In this document: positions 55,575-64,000 of the stretch, piece by piece
Layout of the letters: each line of letters begins with the position of its first letter
Numbering within the stretch: position 1 is the first letter of the stretch
NCBI RefSeq assembly: GCF_016107285.1
Contig: NZ_RCVQ01000009.1
Coordinates: 62,001 to 126,000, forward strand
Direction of reading: 5' to 3'
DNA from: Roseomonas sp. KE0001
GTDB lineage: Bacteria; Pseudomonadota; Alphaproteobacteria; Acetobacterales; Acetobacteraceae
DNA: 64,000 nt
The notes under the pieces: generated by a model
Told to the model about the DNA's origin: nothing
Database searches by the model: none
What the model saw: only the letters and a program-made list of their open reading frames with translations
Position numbers and translations under genes: made by a program

Positions 55575-56426
55575 ATGATCGATCCGAAAATCCTTCTCGA
55601 GCAATTCCTGGGCGCCGGCCGATCCGGCGGACAGGCGAACCCCTCGAACCCTCGGGCCGGCGGCGGCGATTTCGGCAGTCTGATCGACGCCGCGCGTGCC
55701 GCCCTGGGTGGCGGCGGACCGCAGGCTCCGCAAGGACAGTCGGCCCCGGGACAGACCTTCCCCGGACAGGGTGGCCCGCCCCCCGCGCGAGGCGGCTCGG
55801 GCTTTCCGGGCGCGGGTTTTGGCGGTGGTGGCCTCGGAGGCGCCGCCATGGGCGGGCTGCTCGGCATGCTCCTGGGCCGGGGCCGACGGGGTCGCTCCGG
55901 CGGCCTGCTGGCCACGCTGGGCCCGATGGTGCTCGGTGCCCTGGCCAGCCGTGCCTTTCAGGCCTGGCAGCAGGGCCGGGCGGCGCAATCCTCCACGCCC
56001 CTGGCGCCACAGCAACTGGCTGAGGTGGATCCCCGCTTCCTGCCCTCCGCGGCCCCCGCCACCGATGGCCAGCCTTTCGAGTTCGCGGTCATCCGCGCCA
56101 TGGTCGCAGCCGCCAAGGCGGATGGGCATCTGGACGAGCAGGAGCGCGCGCAGATCCTGGGCCAGATGTCGGAAGGCGGCATGGATGTCGAGGCCCAGCA
56201 GTTCCTCGCCGAGCTGATGGCATCCGACCTGAGCCCAGCCACCGTCGCAAAGGCGGCCGGCAGCGAGGAGCAGGCATCACAGCTCTACGTGGCCTCGCGC
56301 ATCGTCGTCGATGCCGAATCGCCTCAGGAGCGCGCTTATCTGGACGCGTTAGCGGTGGCCTTGAGGCTTCCCCCGGACTTGGCCGCGCATCTCGATCATC
56401 AGGTGACGGTCACGCTGCAAGGCTAG
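55575..56426 (+). CDS. DUF533/TerB-like protein
   Basis: A 283-residue protein. The N-terminal half is rich in Gly, Pro and Gln and probably disordered ('GGGGPQAPQGQSAPGQ'), followed by a glycine-rich hydrophobic stretch ('GLGGAAMGGLLGMLLG') and a C-terminal helical domain of the YebE/DUF533 and TerB type (about 165-280, 'FAVIRAMVAAAKADGHLDEQ'). The 'AKADGHLDEQERAQI' motif is the conserved acidic signature. Function is unknown for this family; association with the inner membrane is plausible. The ATG at 55575 gives the typical start 'MIDPKILLEQFLG'. Confidence 0.85.
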   Translation: MIDPKILLEQFLGAGRSGGQANPSNPRAGGGDFGSLIDAARAALGGGGPQAPQGQSAPGQTFPGQGGPPPARGGSGFPGAGFGGGGLGGAAMGGLLGMLLGRGRRGRSGGLLATLGPMVLGALASRAFQAWQQGRAAQSSTPLAPQQLAEVDPRFLPSAAPATDGQPFEFAVIRAMVAAAKADGHLDEQERAQILGQMSEGGMDVEAQQFLAELMASDLSPATVAKAAGSEEQASQLYVASRIVVDAESPQERAYLDALAVALRLPPDLAAHLDHQVTVTLQG

Positions 56427-56443
56427 CCACGCGGCGCCGTGGG

Positions 56444-58228
56444 TCATCGGCCCACGGCGTAGCCCTGCATGCCACGAGGGTTCGCCCCCGCGAAGATCTG
56501 TCCGTCCGGCTCGCGCCGCACGGCGGACAGCCGTCCTTCCGACCATTCCCCGCCCATCTCGGCCAGATGGCCCCGCGCCTTCAGATCCTTCAGCACCGCG
56601 GCATCGAAGCGCCCTTCCAGCACCACCTTCCCGGGGCGGGCGACGCGCGGCCAGAAGCTCGACGGCCAGTGCTCGGTATGGAAGGAGGGGGCGTCGATCG
56701 CCTGCTGGATCGTGAGGCCGTGGTCGATCATGCGGGTGAGCATGATGGGCTGCCATTGATCCTGCTGCTCGCCGCCCGGTGTGCCGAAGGCCATCCAGGG
56801 CCGCCCGTCGCGCAGGGCCATGCCGGGTGAGAGCGTGGTCCGGGGCCGCTTGCCCGGCCTCAATCCGTTCGGCAGGCTTTCGTCGAGCCAGAACATCTGC
56901 CCCCGCGTTCCCAGGCAGCAGCCGAGCTCCGGGATAGCGGGAGACGATTGCAGCCAGCCGCCGGAGGGCGTGGCGGACACCATATTGCCCCAGCGATCGA
57001 TGACATCGACATGGCAGGTGTCCGCGCCGCTGACGCCGAGGCGCGACACCGTGGGCTCGCCGACGCCGGCAACCTCGGAGAGCTTCTGCGCGCGCCGGGC
57101 CGCGTCATGGTCCACCCAGGCCCGGTGCCCCGGGATGCAGCCCGGCCGGAGCTCCAGGGAGGCCTGCCGGCCGATCAGGCCGCGGCGGCGCTGGCTGTAC
57201 GGTTCCGACAGGAGCTCCGCCATCGGCACGTCCGTGAAGTCGGGGTCGCCGTAGTAGGCTTCCCGATCGGCGAAGCCGAGCTTCATGGCCTCGACAACCG
57301 TATGGACATACTCCACCCCCAGGGGGTCCATTCCCGCCAGGTCGAAGCCCGCCAGGATGGCCAGGGTCTGCAGCATGGCGGGACCCTGGCTCCAGGGGCC
57401 GCATTTGAGCACGGTGACGCCGCGATAGTAATAGGCCAGCGGCGCTTCCACCGGCGCACGCCAGCGTGCCATGTCCTGGCCGGTGAGAAGCCCGGCATGG
57501 CGGCGGCCGGAGGCGTCCAGCACCTCCGTCCGGCGGCAGAAGGCGTCGATGGCCTCGGCGACGAAGCCCTGGTACCAGGCGCGTCGCGCCGCCTCGATCT
57601 GCGCGACGCGGTCGCCGCCGGCGGCTTCCGCCTCCCGCACCACGCGCCGGTACGTCTCGGCCAGCGTGGGGTTGCGCCAGAGCTGGCCGGCGCGCGGCCC
57701 GCCGTCCCGTAGCCACAGGGCGGCGGAGGTTGGCCATTCCTGCTCGAACAGGGGCCGCACGCTCTCGACCGTCGCGGCGATGCGGGGCACGTAATGGATG
57801 CCGCGCTCGGCGTAGCCGATGGCGAAGTCCAGCACGTCGCCCAGCTTCCAGCTGCCCCAACTCTGCAGCATGGTCGCCCAGGCATCGAAGGCGCCGGGAA
57901 CCATGGCGGGCAGAAGGCCGGTTCCGGGGATCAGGTCGAGTCCCAGCTCGCCCTTCACCCTGGCGACGCTGAGGGCCTCCGGCGCCGGCCCCTGGCCGCA
58001 GATCACGGATTGCCGCCCCGATGCGGCGTCATGGACGATGATCGGACAGTCTCCGAGGGGGCCGTTCAGATGCGGCTCGGCGATCTGAAGGGTGAAGCCC
58101 GCCGCCGCCGCGGCGTCGAAGGCATTGCCGCCGCGTTCCAGAACCGCCATCGCCACCTGGCTGGCGATCCAGTGCGTGCTGCCGACAGCGCCGAACGTGG
58201 CGGCGATCTCCGGGCGGGTTGTGAACAT
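56444..58228 (-). CDS. Gamma-glutamyltransferase-family protein
   Basis: A 594-residue Ntn-hydrolase of the gamma-glutamyltransferase superfamily. The predicted autocleavage site and nucleophile is T404 in 'GVSGADTCHVDVIDRWGNM', and 'ATPSGGWLQSSP' follows. The 'TPGGEQQDQWQPIML' region differs from the 'PGGSRI' of true GGT enzymes and resembles GGT-like acylases, so it may be an amidase instead of a glutathione hydrolase. No signal peptide is visible from the ATG at 58228, which has AGGAG upstream. It is divergent from phnN. The substrate is uncertain. Confidence 0.87.
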   Translation of the reverse strand: MFTTRPEIAATFGAVGSTHWIASQVAMAVLERGGNAFDAAAAAGFTLQIAEPHLNGPLGDCPIIVHDAASGRQSVICGQGPAPEALSVARVKGELGLDLIPGTGLLPAMVPGAFDAWATMLQSWGSWKLGDVLDFAIGYAERGIHYVPRIAATVESVRPLFEQEWPTSAALWLRDGGPRAGQLWRNPTLAETYRRVVREAEAAGGDRVAQIEAARRAWYQGFVAEAIDAFCRRTEVLDASGRRHAGLLTGQDMARWRAPVEAPLAYYYRGVTVLKCGPWSQGPAMLQTLAILAGFDLAGMDPLGVEYVHTVVEAMKLGFADREAYYGDPDFTDVPMAELLSEPYSQRRRGLIGRQASLELRPGCIPGHRAWVDHDAARRAQKLSEVAGVGEPTVSRLGVSGADTCHVDVIDRWGNMVSATPSGGWLQSSPAIPELGCCLGTRGQMFWLDESLPNGLRPGKRPRTTLSPGMALRDGRPWMAFGTPGGEQQDQWQPIMLTRMIDHGLTIQQAIDAPSFHTEHWPSSFWPRVARPGKVVLEGRFDAAVLKDLKARGHLAEMGGEWSEGRLSAVRREPDGQIFAGANPRGMQGYAVGR

Positions 58229-58316
58229 TCTGCTGCTCCTGCGGCGAGGCGGGCTTGGGTGCTTGCCTCGCCGTCTCTGCGCGTCGAAAACCGGCCGGTC
58301 AACCTCGGAGGACGGG

Positions 58317-58898
58317 ATGAAGGGCAGGCTGATCACGGTGGTCGGCGATTCGGGCGCGGGCAAGGACACGCTTCTTGGCCTGGTCCAGGATCGGTTGCGG
58401 GAGGATGCCCGGTACCGCTTCGTGCGCCGCTTCATCACCCGGCCCGCCGAGACCACCCGCCACGCCGGTGCGGAGGATCACCTGCCGATCTCCGGCACGG
58501 CCTTCCGGGAGGCACTGGCCACGGGCGCCTTTGCCCTGCACTGGGAAGCGCACGGCCTTTCCTACGGCATCCCGCGCGACATCGAGACTGATCTGACGGA
58601 AGGCCGCATCGTCGTGGCCAATCTGTCGCGGACCGTGCTGGAGGAGGCCAACCGGCGCTATCCGTTGCTGGTCCTGCTGGTGACGGCGCCGCTGGCGCTC
58701 AGGGCGGCGCGCCTCGCCGCGCGGGGGCGGGAAAGCCAGGAGGAGGTCGCCCGCCGCCTCGGCCGCACGGCGCCGCTCGCGGCCGGGCTCGAGGTGATCG
58801 AGATCGCCAATGATGGCACGCCCGAGGCGGGCGCCGCCCGCCTGCTGGCCGCGCTCCACCGGGCCTCGGCCGCGGCGGCGATCAGCCGGCGAGCCTGA
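58317..58898 (+). CDS. phnN: Ribose 1,5-bisphosphokinase
   Basis: Makes PRPP from ribose 1,5-bisphosphate, the last step of C-P lyase phosphonate breakdown. The 193-residue P-loop protein has Walker A 'VVGDSGAGKDTLL', the guanylate-kinase-like 'RRFITRPAETTR' motif and 'EEVARRLGRTAP'. The ATG at 58317 has GGAGG upstream. Unusually, it is on the strand opposite to phnI-phnM and converges on the DUF1045 gene with a 17-base overlap of coding ends. Confidence 0.92.
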   Translation: MKGRLITVVGDSGAGKDTLLGLVQDRLREDARYRFVRRFITRPAETTRHAGAEDHLPISGTAFREALATGAFALHWEAHGLSYGIPRDIETDLTEGRIVVANLSRTVLEEANRRYPLLVLLVTAPLALRAARLAARGRESQEEVARRLGRTAPLAAGLEVIEIANDGTPEAGAARLLAALHRASAAAAISRRA

Positions 58899-59559
58899 AC
58901 CGCTCCAGAATCAGGAAAGGTTCGCTCGGCCCGGCCTGGGCGAACAGGCATACCTCCCGCACCCGCCGGGGCCGGCCCGCGGCGGTGCCCAGGGCCGCCT
59001 CGGCGGCCGGGCGCAGAATATCGGCCTCCCCGGGCGTCAGGCGGCGGGACAGCGTCATGTGGAAGCGCCAATCCTCGAAGACATGAGGATAGCCCCAGCG
59101 GTACAGGTGGCTGCGCTGCCGCTCCGCCAGCCGCTCGGGCCTGCGCCGTGCGACCTCGGCCTCGGTCAGAGGCGCCCGGCAGGGCTCCAGCATCTCGACC
59201 GCGGCATCGGCGAGAGCCTGAAGGGCGGGGCAGGGGTGGCTTTCCCGCAGCGCCAGGAAGCCATCCAGATCCGCCACCACGAGGGGGGGCAGGTCGAAGG
59301 GCGCGATCCGCCCCGCGAGGTTCCGGGCGGCCTCGCGAACTCCCGCCTCCGGGATGGCGGGACGGAAGGGCGCCTTCAGCGTCGCGTGGAAACCGTATCC
59401 GCGCGCATCGGCCGTCACCTCGGCCAGATCCAGCCCGGCGATGGAAGGCTGGGGCAGCGCAGCGCCCGTCTCCGCGTCCCGGCCCAGCCAGGCGGAGGCC
59501 GCGGCATGCAACGGATCCTCCCGCTCCGGGGCCCAGTAGAGCGCCAGCCGCGCGCTCAT
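58882..59559 (-). CDS. DUF1045 phosphonate-operon protein (2H phosphoesterase-like)
   Basis: A 225-residue protein typical of phn operons and annotated in databases as a putative phosphonate metabolism protein. Two HxT/S-type motifs of the 2H (RNA ligase/cyclic phosphodiesterase) superfamily are visible: 'GFHATLKAPF' near residue 60 and 'FHMTLSRRLT' near residue 170. That suggests it acts on a cyclic phosphate, such as the 1,2-cyclic ribose phosphate made by C-P lyase. Its ATG overlaps the phnM stop (ATGA), and its 3' end overlaps that of phnN. Confidence 0.88.
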   Translation of the reverse strand: MSARLALYWAPEREDPLHAAASAWLGRDAETGAALPQPSIAGLDLAEVTADARGYGFHATLKAPFRPAIPEAGVREAARNLAGRIAPFDLPPLVVADLDGFLALRESHPCPALQALADAAVEMLEPCRAPLTEAEVARRRPERLAERQRSHLYRWGYPHVFEDWRFHMTLSRRLTPGEADILRPAAEAALGTAAGRPRRVREVCLFAQAGPSEPFLILERFRLAG

Positions 59560-60695
59560 GCGATGCGGCTGCCTTCGCGCCACACGCTCCGCACCACGGG
59601 GATGCCGTCCAGCGGGCGCAAGCGGACCAGATCGGCGCGCCGGCCTGCCTCGAGCCGCCCGCGGTCCTGCATCCGCAGCATGCGGGCCGGCGCGTCGGTG
59701 ATGGTGGCCACGGCGGCGGGGAGGCTGATGCCGGTCTGCGCCACAGCGCGCCAGACGGCCTCGATCATGGCCGGCGGGACATAGTCGCTTGCGAACACAT
59801 CCACGAGCCCGGCCCGGACCAGATCGGCGGCGGCGACATTGCCGGAATGGCTGCCGCCGCGGACGATGTTCGGCGCTCCGGCGATGATCTCCATGCCATG
59901 GCGCCGCGCGCTCCTGGCCGCCTGCAGCGAGACCGGGAATTCCGAGATGAGCACGCCATCGGCGGCGTTGCCGGCGATCTCCTCCTCGTCCCAGTCGTCG
60001 TGGCTGGCCAGGGGCAGGTGGCGATGCGCCAGCCGGTCCAGCAGGGCGCGCCGCTGGGGCCCGCGCAGCCGCTCGCGCTGCTCCAGCAGGTTGGCGATCC
60101 GGCGATCCACCTCGTCGGCCGACAGGCCGCCCCGAAGCCGCATGGCACGGTAGCGCTCGACATCGACATACTGCCCGACGCCCGGCGAGTGATCCATGAG
60201 GCTCGCCATGCGCACGGCCGGATGGTCGGCCACCCGCTCCAGCAGGGGCAGCAGGTCGGGCGCCGGCAGTTCGCAGCGCAGATGCAGGAAATGCTCGCTC
60301 TTCAACAGGCCGGTCGGCGCCAGGGCATCGAGGTCGGCCACCCCGTTCAGGAAGGTTTCCGTACGCTCGGCATCGAAGCCAAGGTCGCCCAGGCACAGCG
60401 CGTCCAGCACGGTGGTGACACCGGCGGCCGCCGTCTGCGCGTCATGCGCCAGGAAGGCCGAGCGGGAAGGCCACCGGGCCGCCGAGCGGGGCAGGACCTG
60501 GCGCTCCAGATTGTCCGTATGGACGTCGATGACGCCCGGGATCAGGTGGTCGCCCTCCAGGTCGATGGCCCCCGGCAACCGGCTCGGGCCGGGCTGGAGC
60601 TCGGCGATCAACCCGTCCCGGACCAGGAGGGTCCCGGCCTCCACGCGATCCGGCAGGACCAGCAGGGCGTTGGTCAGAGTGGTTTCGGCGGTCAT
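59556..60695 (-). CDS. phnM: Ribose 1-methylphosphonate 5-triphosphate diphosphatase
   Basis: Releases pyrophosphate from alpha-D-ribose 1-alkylphosphonate 5-triphosphate to give the substrate of PhnJ. The 379-residue amidohydrolase has 'VIDVHTDNLERQVLPR' (metal-binding His-x-Asp), 'LASHDDWDEEEI' and 'FASDYVPPAMIEAVW'. It overlaps phnL before it and the DUF1045 gene after it by 4 bases each. Confidence 0.96.
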   Translation of the reverse strand: MTAETTLTNALLVLPDRVEAGTLLVRDGLIAELQPGPSRLPGAIDLEGDHLIPGVIDVHTDNLERQVLPRSAARWPSRSAFLAHDAQTAAAGVTTVLDALCLGDLGFDAERTETFLNGVADLDALAPTGLLKSEHFLHLRCELPAPDLLPLLERVADHPAVRMASLMDHSPGVGQYVDVERYRAMRLRGGLSADEVDRRIANLLEQRERLRGPQRRALLDRLAHRHLPLASHDDWDEEEIAGNAADGVLISEFPVSLQAARSARRHGMEIIAGAPNIVRGGSHSGNVAAADLVRAGLVDVFASDYVPPAMIEAVWRAVAQTGISLPAAVATITDAPARMLRMQDRGRLEAGRRADLVRLRPLDGIPVVRSVWREGSRIA

Positions 60696-61390
60696 GCGGC
60701 GTCCTGGATGGGCAAGACTTCAAGAAGGCGGTCGGCGACCCTGTCGCGCACCTCGGTATCATGGAAGATGCCGATGATGGCGGCGCCGGCCCGCTTGGCC
60801 TCGGCGATCAATGTCATCACGACCTCGCGGTTGGCGGCATCAAGGCTGGCTGTCGGCTCGTCGAGCAGGAGAATGGGGTAGCCGGGGCCGAAGCCGCGGG
60901 CAAGGTTGACGCGCTGCTGCTCGCCGCCCGAGAAGGTGGCGGGAGGAAGGCCATGCAGCCGTTCCGGCAGATTCAGCCGGAGAAGCAGGTCGCGGGCCCG
61001 GCTCCGGGCGGCCTCGGCCGCCATGCCGGCGGCGATCATGGGCTCCGCCACGATGTCGAGGGCACCGACACGCGGGATGACCCTCAGGAACTGCGAGACA
61101 TAACCCAGGGTGCGGCGCCGTATCTCCCGCATCGCCCGGGCATCGGCGGCGGTGATCTCCACCGGCTCGCCCTCGTGCCGCAGCCAGATGTGGCCATGCT
61201 CGGCGCCGTAATTGCCATAGAGGCATCGCATCAGCGTGGACTTGCCGGCCCCCGAGGGGCCCGCCAGGGCGACGCATTCGCCCGGCATCACGCTGAACCC
61301 GACATGGGCCAGCACCGGGATTCTCAGCCCCCCCTGCAGATGCAGGCGGAAGCTCTTGCCGAGATCTTCGGTCCAGAGGGAAGCCGTCAT
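60692..61390 (-). CDS. phnL: Phosphonate C-P lyase system protein PhnL
   Basis: ABC-type ATPase of the C-P lyase complex, 232 residues. It has Walker A 'ALAGPSGAGKSTLMRCLYG', signature 'FSGGEQQRVNLARGF' and Walker B 'ILLLDEPTASLD'. It has no transmembrane domain; family members act in assembly or turnover of the C-P lyase core and are not transporters. It is joined to phnK and phnM by ATGA overlaps. Confidence 0.95.
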   Translation of the reverse strand: MTASLWTEDLGKSFRLHLQGGLRIPVLAHVGFSVMPGECVALAGPSGAGKSTLMRCLYGNYGAEHGHIWLRHEGEPVEITAADARAMREIRRRTLGYVSQFLRVIPRVGALDIVAEPMIAAGMAAEAARSRARDLLLRLNLPERLHGLPPATFSGGEQQRVNLARGFGPGYPILLLDEPTASLDAANREVVMTLIAEAKRAGAAIIGIFHDTEVRDRVADRLLEVLPIQDAA

Positions 61391-62160
61391 GCCGCCAACA
61401 CCGATGCGACGAGAAGTTGCGTGTAGGGATGCTGCGGATCGTCGAGCACCCGATCGGTCAGCCCATGCTCCACCACGCGGCCGTGGCGCATCACCAGGAT
61501 GCGGTGCGCCAGGAGGCGCGCGGCGGCGATGTCATGCGTGACCAGGAGCACCGCGATGCCGAGATTGGAGACCAGCCCGCGGATCAGGTCGAGGAGGCGG
61601 GCCTGGACCGAGACGTCGAGCCCGCCGGTCGGCTCGTCCATGAAGACGAGGCGCGGGCGGGTCACCAGTGTCCGGGCGATCTGCAGGCGTTGCTGCATGC
61701 CGCCGGAGAAGTCGCGCGGCAGGTCGTCGATGCGCGTGGCGTCGATCTCCACCCGCCGCAGCCAGTCCAGCGCCTCCGCGCGGATATCGCCGTAGTGGCG
61801 CGCGCCCACCGCCATCAGCCGCTCGCCGACATTGCCGCCGGCGGAGACGTTCATGCGCAGGCCGTCGCGGGCATGCTGGTGCACGAAGCCCCAGTCGGTG
61901 CGCATCAGGCGGCGCAGCGCCGCGGCGCTCATGTCATGCACCGAATGGGCCATGCCCTCCAGGTCCCGATAGACCACCTGGCCCGCATCGGGCCGCATCT
62001 GCCCCGACAGGACGCGCAGCAAGGTGGACTTGCCGGAGCCGGACTCGCCGACGATCGCCACGACCTCTCCGGGATGGATGTCGATCTGCACATCCTCGAG
62101 GGCACGGATGGCGCCGAAGCGCAGGGCCAGGCCGGAAGCCTCCAGAAGAGCGCCGCTCAT
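61387..62160 (-). CDS. phnK: Phosphonate C-P lyase system protein PhnK
   Basis: ABC-type ATPase that docks on the PhnGHIJ core, 257 residues. Walker A is 'AIVGESGSGKSTLLRVLSG', the signature 'FSGGMQQRLQIARTL' and Walker B 'LVFMDEPTGGLD'. The C-terminal 'VLDDPQHPYTQLLVASVL' is typical of PhnK. It is coupled to phnJ and phnL by 4-base overlaps. Confidence 0.95.
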   Translation of the reverse strand: MSGALLEASGLALRFGAIRALEDVQIDIHPGEVVAIVGESGSGKSTLLRVLSGQMRPDAGQVVYRDLEGMAHSVHDMSAAALRRLMRTDWGFVHQHARDGLRMNVSAGGNVGERLMAVGARHYGDIRAEALDWLRRVEIDATRIDDLPRDFSGGMQQRLQIARTLVTRPRLVFMDEPTGGLDVSVQARLLDLIRGLVSNLGIAVLLVTHDIAAARLLAHRILVMRHGRVVEHGLTDRVLDDPQHPYTQLLVASVLAA

Positions 62161-63011
62161 GCCGCGTTCTCCGTGCGGGAGGCCTGACGCTCCTCGCAGT
62201 AATCGGTATCCGAGCAGACGAACATGCGGCCGCCGCGATCGTCGGTCACGACCTCGTCGAGGTAGCTGTCCCCGGCTCCGCAGAGGGCGCAGCAGCCCTT
62301 GGCGCGGTGCGCGCGGAAAGGATGATCCTCGAAATCGAGGCTGCGCACGGAGGTATAGGGCGGCACGGCATAGATGCGCTTCTCGCGGCCGGCGCCGAAG
62401 AGCTGCAGCGCGGGCATGCGGTCCATCTTCGGATTGTCGAAGGCCGGGATCGGCGAGGGCGACATGAGGTAGCGCCCATGCACCATCACCGGATAATTAT
62501 AGGCGATGCTGATCTCGCCATGGCACGCGACGTCCTCGTAGAGCTTGACGTGCATCACGCCATAATCGGCGAGGCCATGCATGCGCCGCGTCTCGGTCAG
62601 GCGCGGTTCCAGCCGGAACATCGGCTCGGGCATGGGCACCTGATAGACGATGATCTGACCTTCCGTGAGCTTCGCCTCCGGAATGCGATGGCGCGTCTGG
62701 ATGATGCTGGCCTCCCTCGTCCGGGTGGTCACCGCGATCCCCGCGACGCGCCGGAAGAAGTGCCGGATCGACACCGCGTTGGTGGTGTCGTCGGCGCCCT
62801 GGTCGATGACCTTCAGGACGTCGTCCGGCCCGAGCAGCGAGGCGGTCACCTGGATCCCGCCCGTCCCCCAGCCATAGGGCAGCGGCATCTCGCGGCCTCC
62901 GAAGGGCACCTGGTGCCCGGGAATGGCGATGGCCTTGAGAATGGCGCGGCGGATCATCCGCTTGGTGTTCTCATCCAGGTAAGCGAAGTTGTAGCCCGGG
63001 TCGGCGGTCAT
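62157..63011 (-). CDS. phnJ: Alpha-D-ribose 1-methylphosphonate 5-phosphate C-P lyase
   Basis: Catalytic radical-SAM subunit that breaks the C-P bond. The 284-residue sequence has the iron-sulfur cysteines C241, C244 and C266 with C272 in 'CCALCGAG' and 'VCSDTDYC', matching the spacing and numbering of the E. coli enzyme. The glycyl-radical Gly32 lies in 'AIAIPGHQVPFGG'. An upstream in-frame extension to 63341 exists but overlaps phnI, so the ATG at 63011 is used. It overlaps phnI and phnK by 4 bases. This is the diagnostic gene of the pathway. Confidence 0.97.
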   Translation of the reverse strand: MTADPGYNFAYLDENTKRMIRRAILKAIAIPGHQVPFGGREMPLPYGWGTGGIQVTASLLGPDDVLKVIDQGADDTTNAVSIRHFFRRVAGIAVTTRTREASIIQTRHRIPEAKLTEGQIIVYQVPMPEPMFRLEPRLTETRRMHGLADYGVMHVKLYEDVACHGEISIAYNYPVMVHGRYLMSPSPIPAFDNPKMDRMPALQLFGAGREKRIYAVPPYTSVRSLDFEDHPFRAHRAKGCCALCGAGDSYLDEVVTDDRGGRMFVCSDTDYCEERQASRTENAA

Positions 63012-64000
63012 TCCGCGGCCTCCACGGATCGGGGTTCTGCCGCGGCGGCCTCCCGCAGGCGGCGCACCACTTCCAGCTCGCTCTGGAAGTCGACGTAATG
63101 CGGCAGCTTGAGGTGCTCGACGAAGCCGGTCGCCTCGACATTGTCGGAATGGAGCATGACGAATTCCTCGTCCTGGACCGGCGCCGCGCGGTCCTCGCCG
63201 AGAGCGCCGGCCTGCAGGGCCCGATCCACCAGGGCCATCGACATGGCCTTCCGCTCGCAGCGGCCCAGCACCAGCCCGTAGCCGCGCGTGAACTGCGGCG
63301 GCTGGCTGCGCGAACCGTGGAACTGGTTGACCATCTGGCATTCGGTGACCTCGATCTCGCCGAGATCGATCTCGAAGCCAAGCTCCGGCGGAACCATGGA
63401 AACGGTGACCAGGCCCTGCCGGATCTCGCCGACGAAGGGGTGGCTGTTGCCGTAGCCCCGCTGGGTCGAATAGCCGAGGCTGAGCAGGAAGCCTTCGTCG
63501 CCACGGGCGAGGTTCTGCAGGCGGGCGGAGCGGTCGGCCGGAAAGCTCTGCGGCTGGCGGGTCAGGTCTGCCGGCTCCTGGCCGTCCTCCGGCTCGCGCG
63601 CCATCAGCCCCTCGCGGGACAGCAACTCGGTGACATGCGGCGCGGCGGGTTGCGGCTCGGCCGCCTGGGGCGCCGCCTCCGGCGCGGCGTCCGGACGGGC
63701 GAGGGAGAAATCCAGCAGGCGATGCGTGTAGTCGTAGGTCGGGCCGAGCACCTGGCCGCCGGGCAGATCCTTGTAGGTGGCCGAAACCCGGCGGTTGAGC
63801 CGCATGGCGGCGGTGTCGAGGGGCCGCGCATAGCCGAAGCGCGGCAAGGTGGTGCGGTAGGCCCGCAGCAGGAAGATCGCCTCGATCAGGTCGCCCTGCG
63901 CCTGCTTGATGGCCAGTGCCGCGAGGCCCCGGTCGAGGCAGGAGCCTTCCGCCATGACCCTGTCCACCGCGAGACCAAGCTGCTGCTCGATCTGCGCGAT
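63008..64000 (-). CDS. phnI: C-P lyase core subunit PhnI (5' end outside the window)
   Basis: Nucleosidase-like subunit that, with PhnG, H and L, forms ribose 1-phosphonate triphosphate from ATP and phosphonate. The 330 codons inside the window cover all but roughly the first 30-40 residues, since the reading frame continues to the right edge without a start. 'AVDRVMAEGSCLDRGLAALA' precedes 'AIKQAQGDLIEAIFLLRAYR'. The middle of the protein includes 'PTYDYTHRLLDFSL' and 'SLGYSTQRGYGNSHPFVGEI'. The stop overlaps the phnJ start. phnG and phnH are expected beyond the right edge. Confidence 0.95.
   Translation of the reverse strand: MAQIEQQLGLAVDRVMAEGSCLDRGLAALAIKQAQGDLIEAIFLLRAYRTTLPRFGYARPLDTAAMRLNRRVSATYKDLPGGQVLGPTYDYTHRLLDFSLARPDAAPEAAPQAAEPQPAAPHVTELLSREGLMAREPEDGQEPADLTRQPQSFPADRSARLQNLARGDEGFLLSLGYSTQRGYGNSHPFVGEIRQGLVTVSMVPPELGFEIDLGEIEVTECQMVNQFHGSRSQPPQFTRGYGLVLGRCERKAMSMALVDRALQAGALGEDRAAPVQDEEFVMLHSDNVEATGFVEHLKLPHYVDFQSELEVVRRLREAAAAEPRSVEAAE

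Overview
This 64-kb window reads as a chromosomal segment of a high-GC alphaproteobacterium, most likely an Acetobacteraceae member close to Roseomonas. That placement is an inference. It rests on the strong G/C codon bias, the E1-beta subunit of pyruvate dehydrogenase carrying its own lipoyl domain, a DksA with a reduced zinc finger, the lipA-ratA pair and the overall enzyme repertoire. No rRNA, tRNA, CRISPR array, prophage or transposase gene was found. Nearly all of the sequence is metabolic or housekeeping coding DNA.

Layout. 1-224: 5' part of a threonine aldolase gene (minus). 358-7723 (minus): a pyruvate dehydrogenase and lipoate block in transcription order pdhA-pdhB-pdhC-GNAT-lpd, followed by lipA-ratA. 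7969-14627: histidine catabolism, hutC-hutU-hutH-hutI on the minus strand and hutF divergent on the plus strand, with a palindromic operator between hutC and hutF and an unusual G/C homopolymer ladder between hutC and hutU. 14665-17491: M19 dipeptidase, serine hydrolase and msrA. 17753-24578: a GntR/UTRA regulator, rpmF-plsX-fabH, dksA, a free-standing fusA with its own terminator, and a small membrane protein. 24595-27179 (minus): a ComM-like ATPase and an acetylpolyamine amidohydrolase-like deacetylase.

27270-36340 (plus): seven tightly packed genes encoding a complete peptide-type ABC importer, then an M20 peptidase, an amidase/hydantoinase-family hydrolase and an MlrC-like M81 metallopeptidase. 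This looks like an uptake-and-digestion operon for a modified peptide or amide and is the best candidate here for an uncharacterised pathway. 36373-37934: kdgK-eda (Entner-Doudoroff-type lower pathway). 38076-41140: a small coiled-coil protein, a short Hsp70-like ATPase and a membrane protein with a decayed glycosyltransferase fold. 41294-42595: a CorC/CNNM-type transporter, followed by a palindromic intergenic repeat.

42746-48648 (minus): succinate-semialdehyde dehydrogenase and a tkt-gap-pgk operon. 48864-51521: a fused acyl-CoA synthetase/GNAT (Pat-like) protein, convergent with an XRE regulator. 52582-54299 (minus): hyi-glxR of glyoxylate metabolism. 54450-58228: AI-2E-family transporter, DUF533/TerB-like protein and a gamma-glutamyltransferase-like enzyme. 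58317-64000: phosphonate C-P lyase genes, with phnI (5' end outside the window), phnJ, phnK, phnL, phnM and a DUF1045 gene joined by 4-base ATGA overlaps on the minus strand and phnN on the opposite strand.

Together the genes describe a heterotroph that takes up peptides and degrades amino acids, sugar acids and phosphonates, feeding pyruvate dehydrogenase and central carbon metabolism. Start codons were chosen by family length and Shine-Dalgarno position where possible; doubtful ones are flagged.
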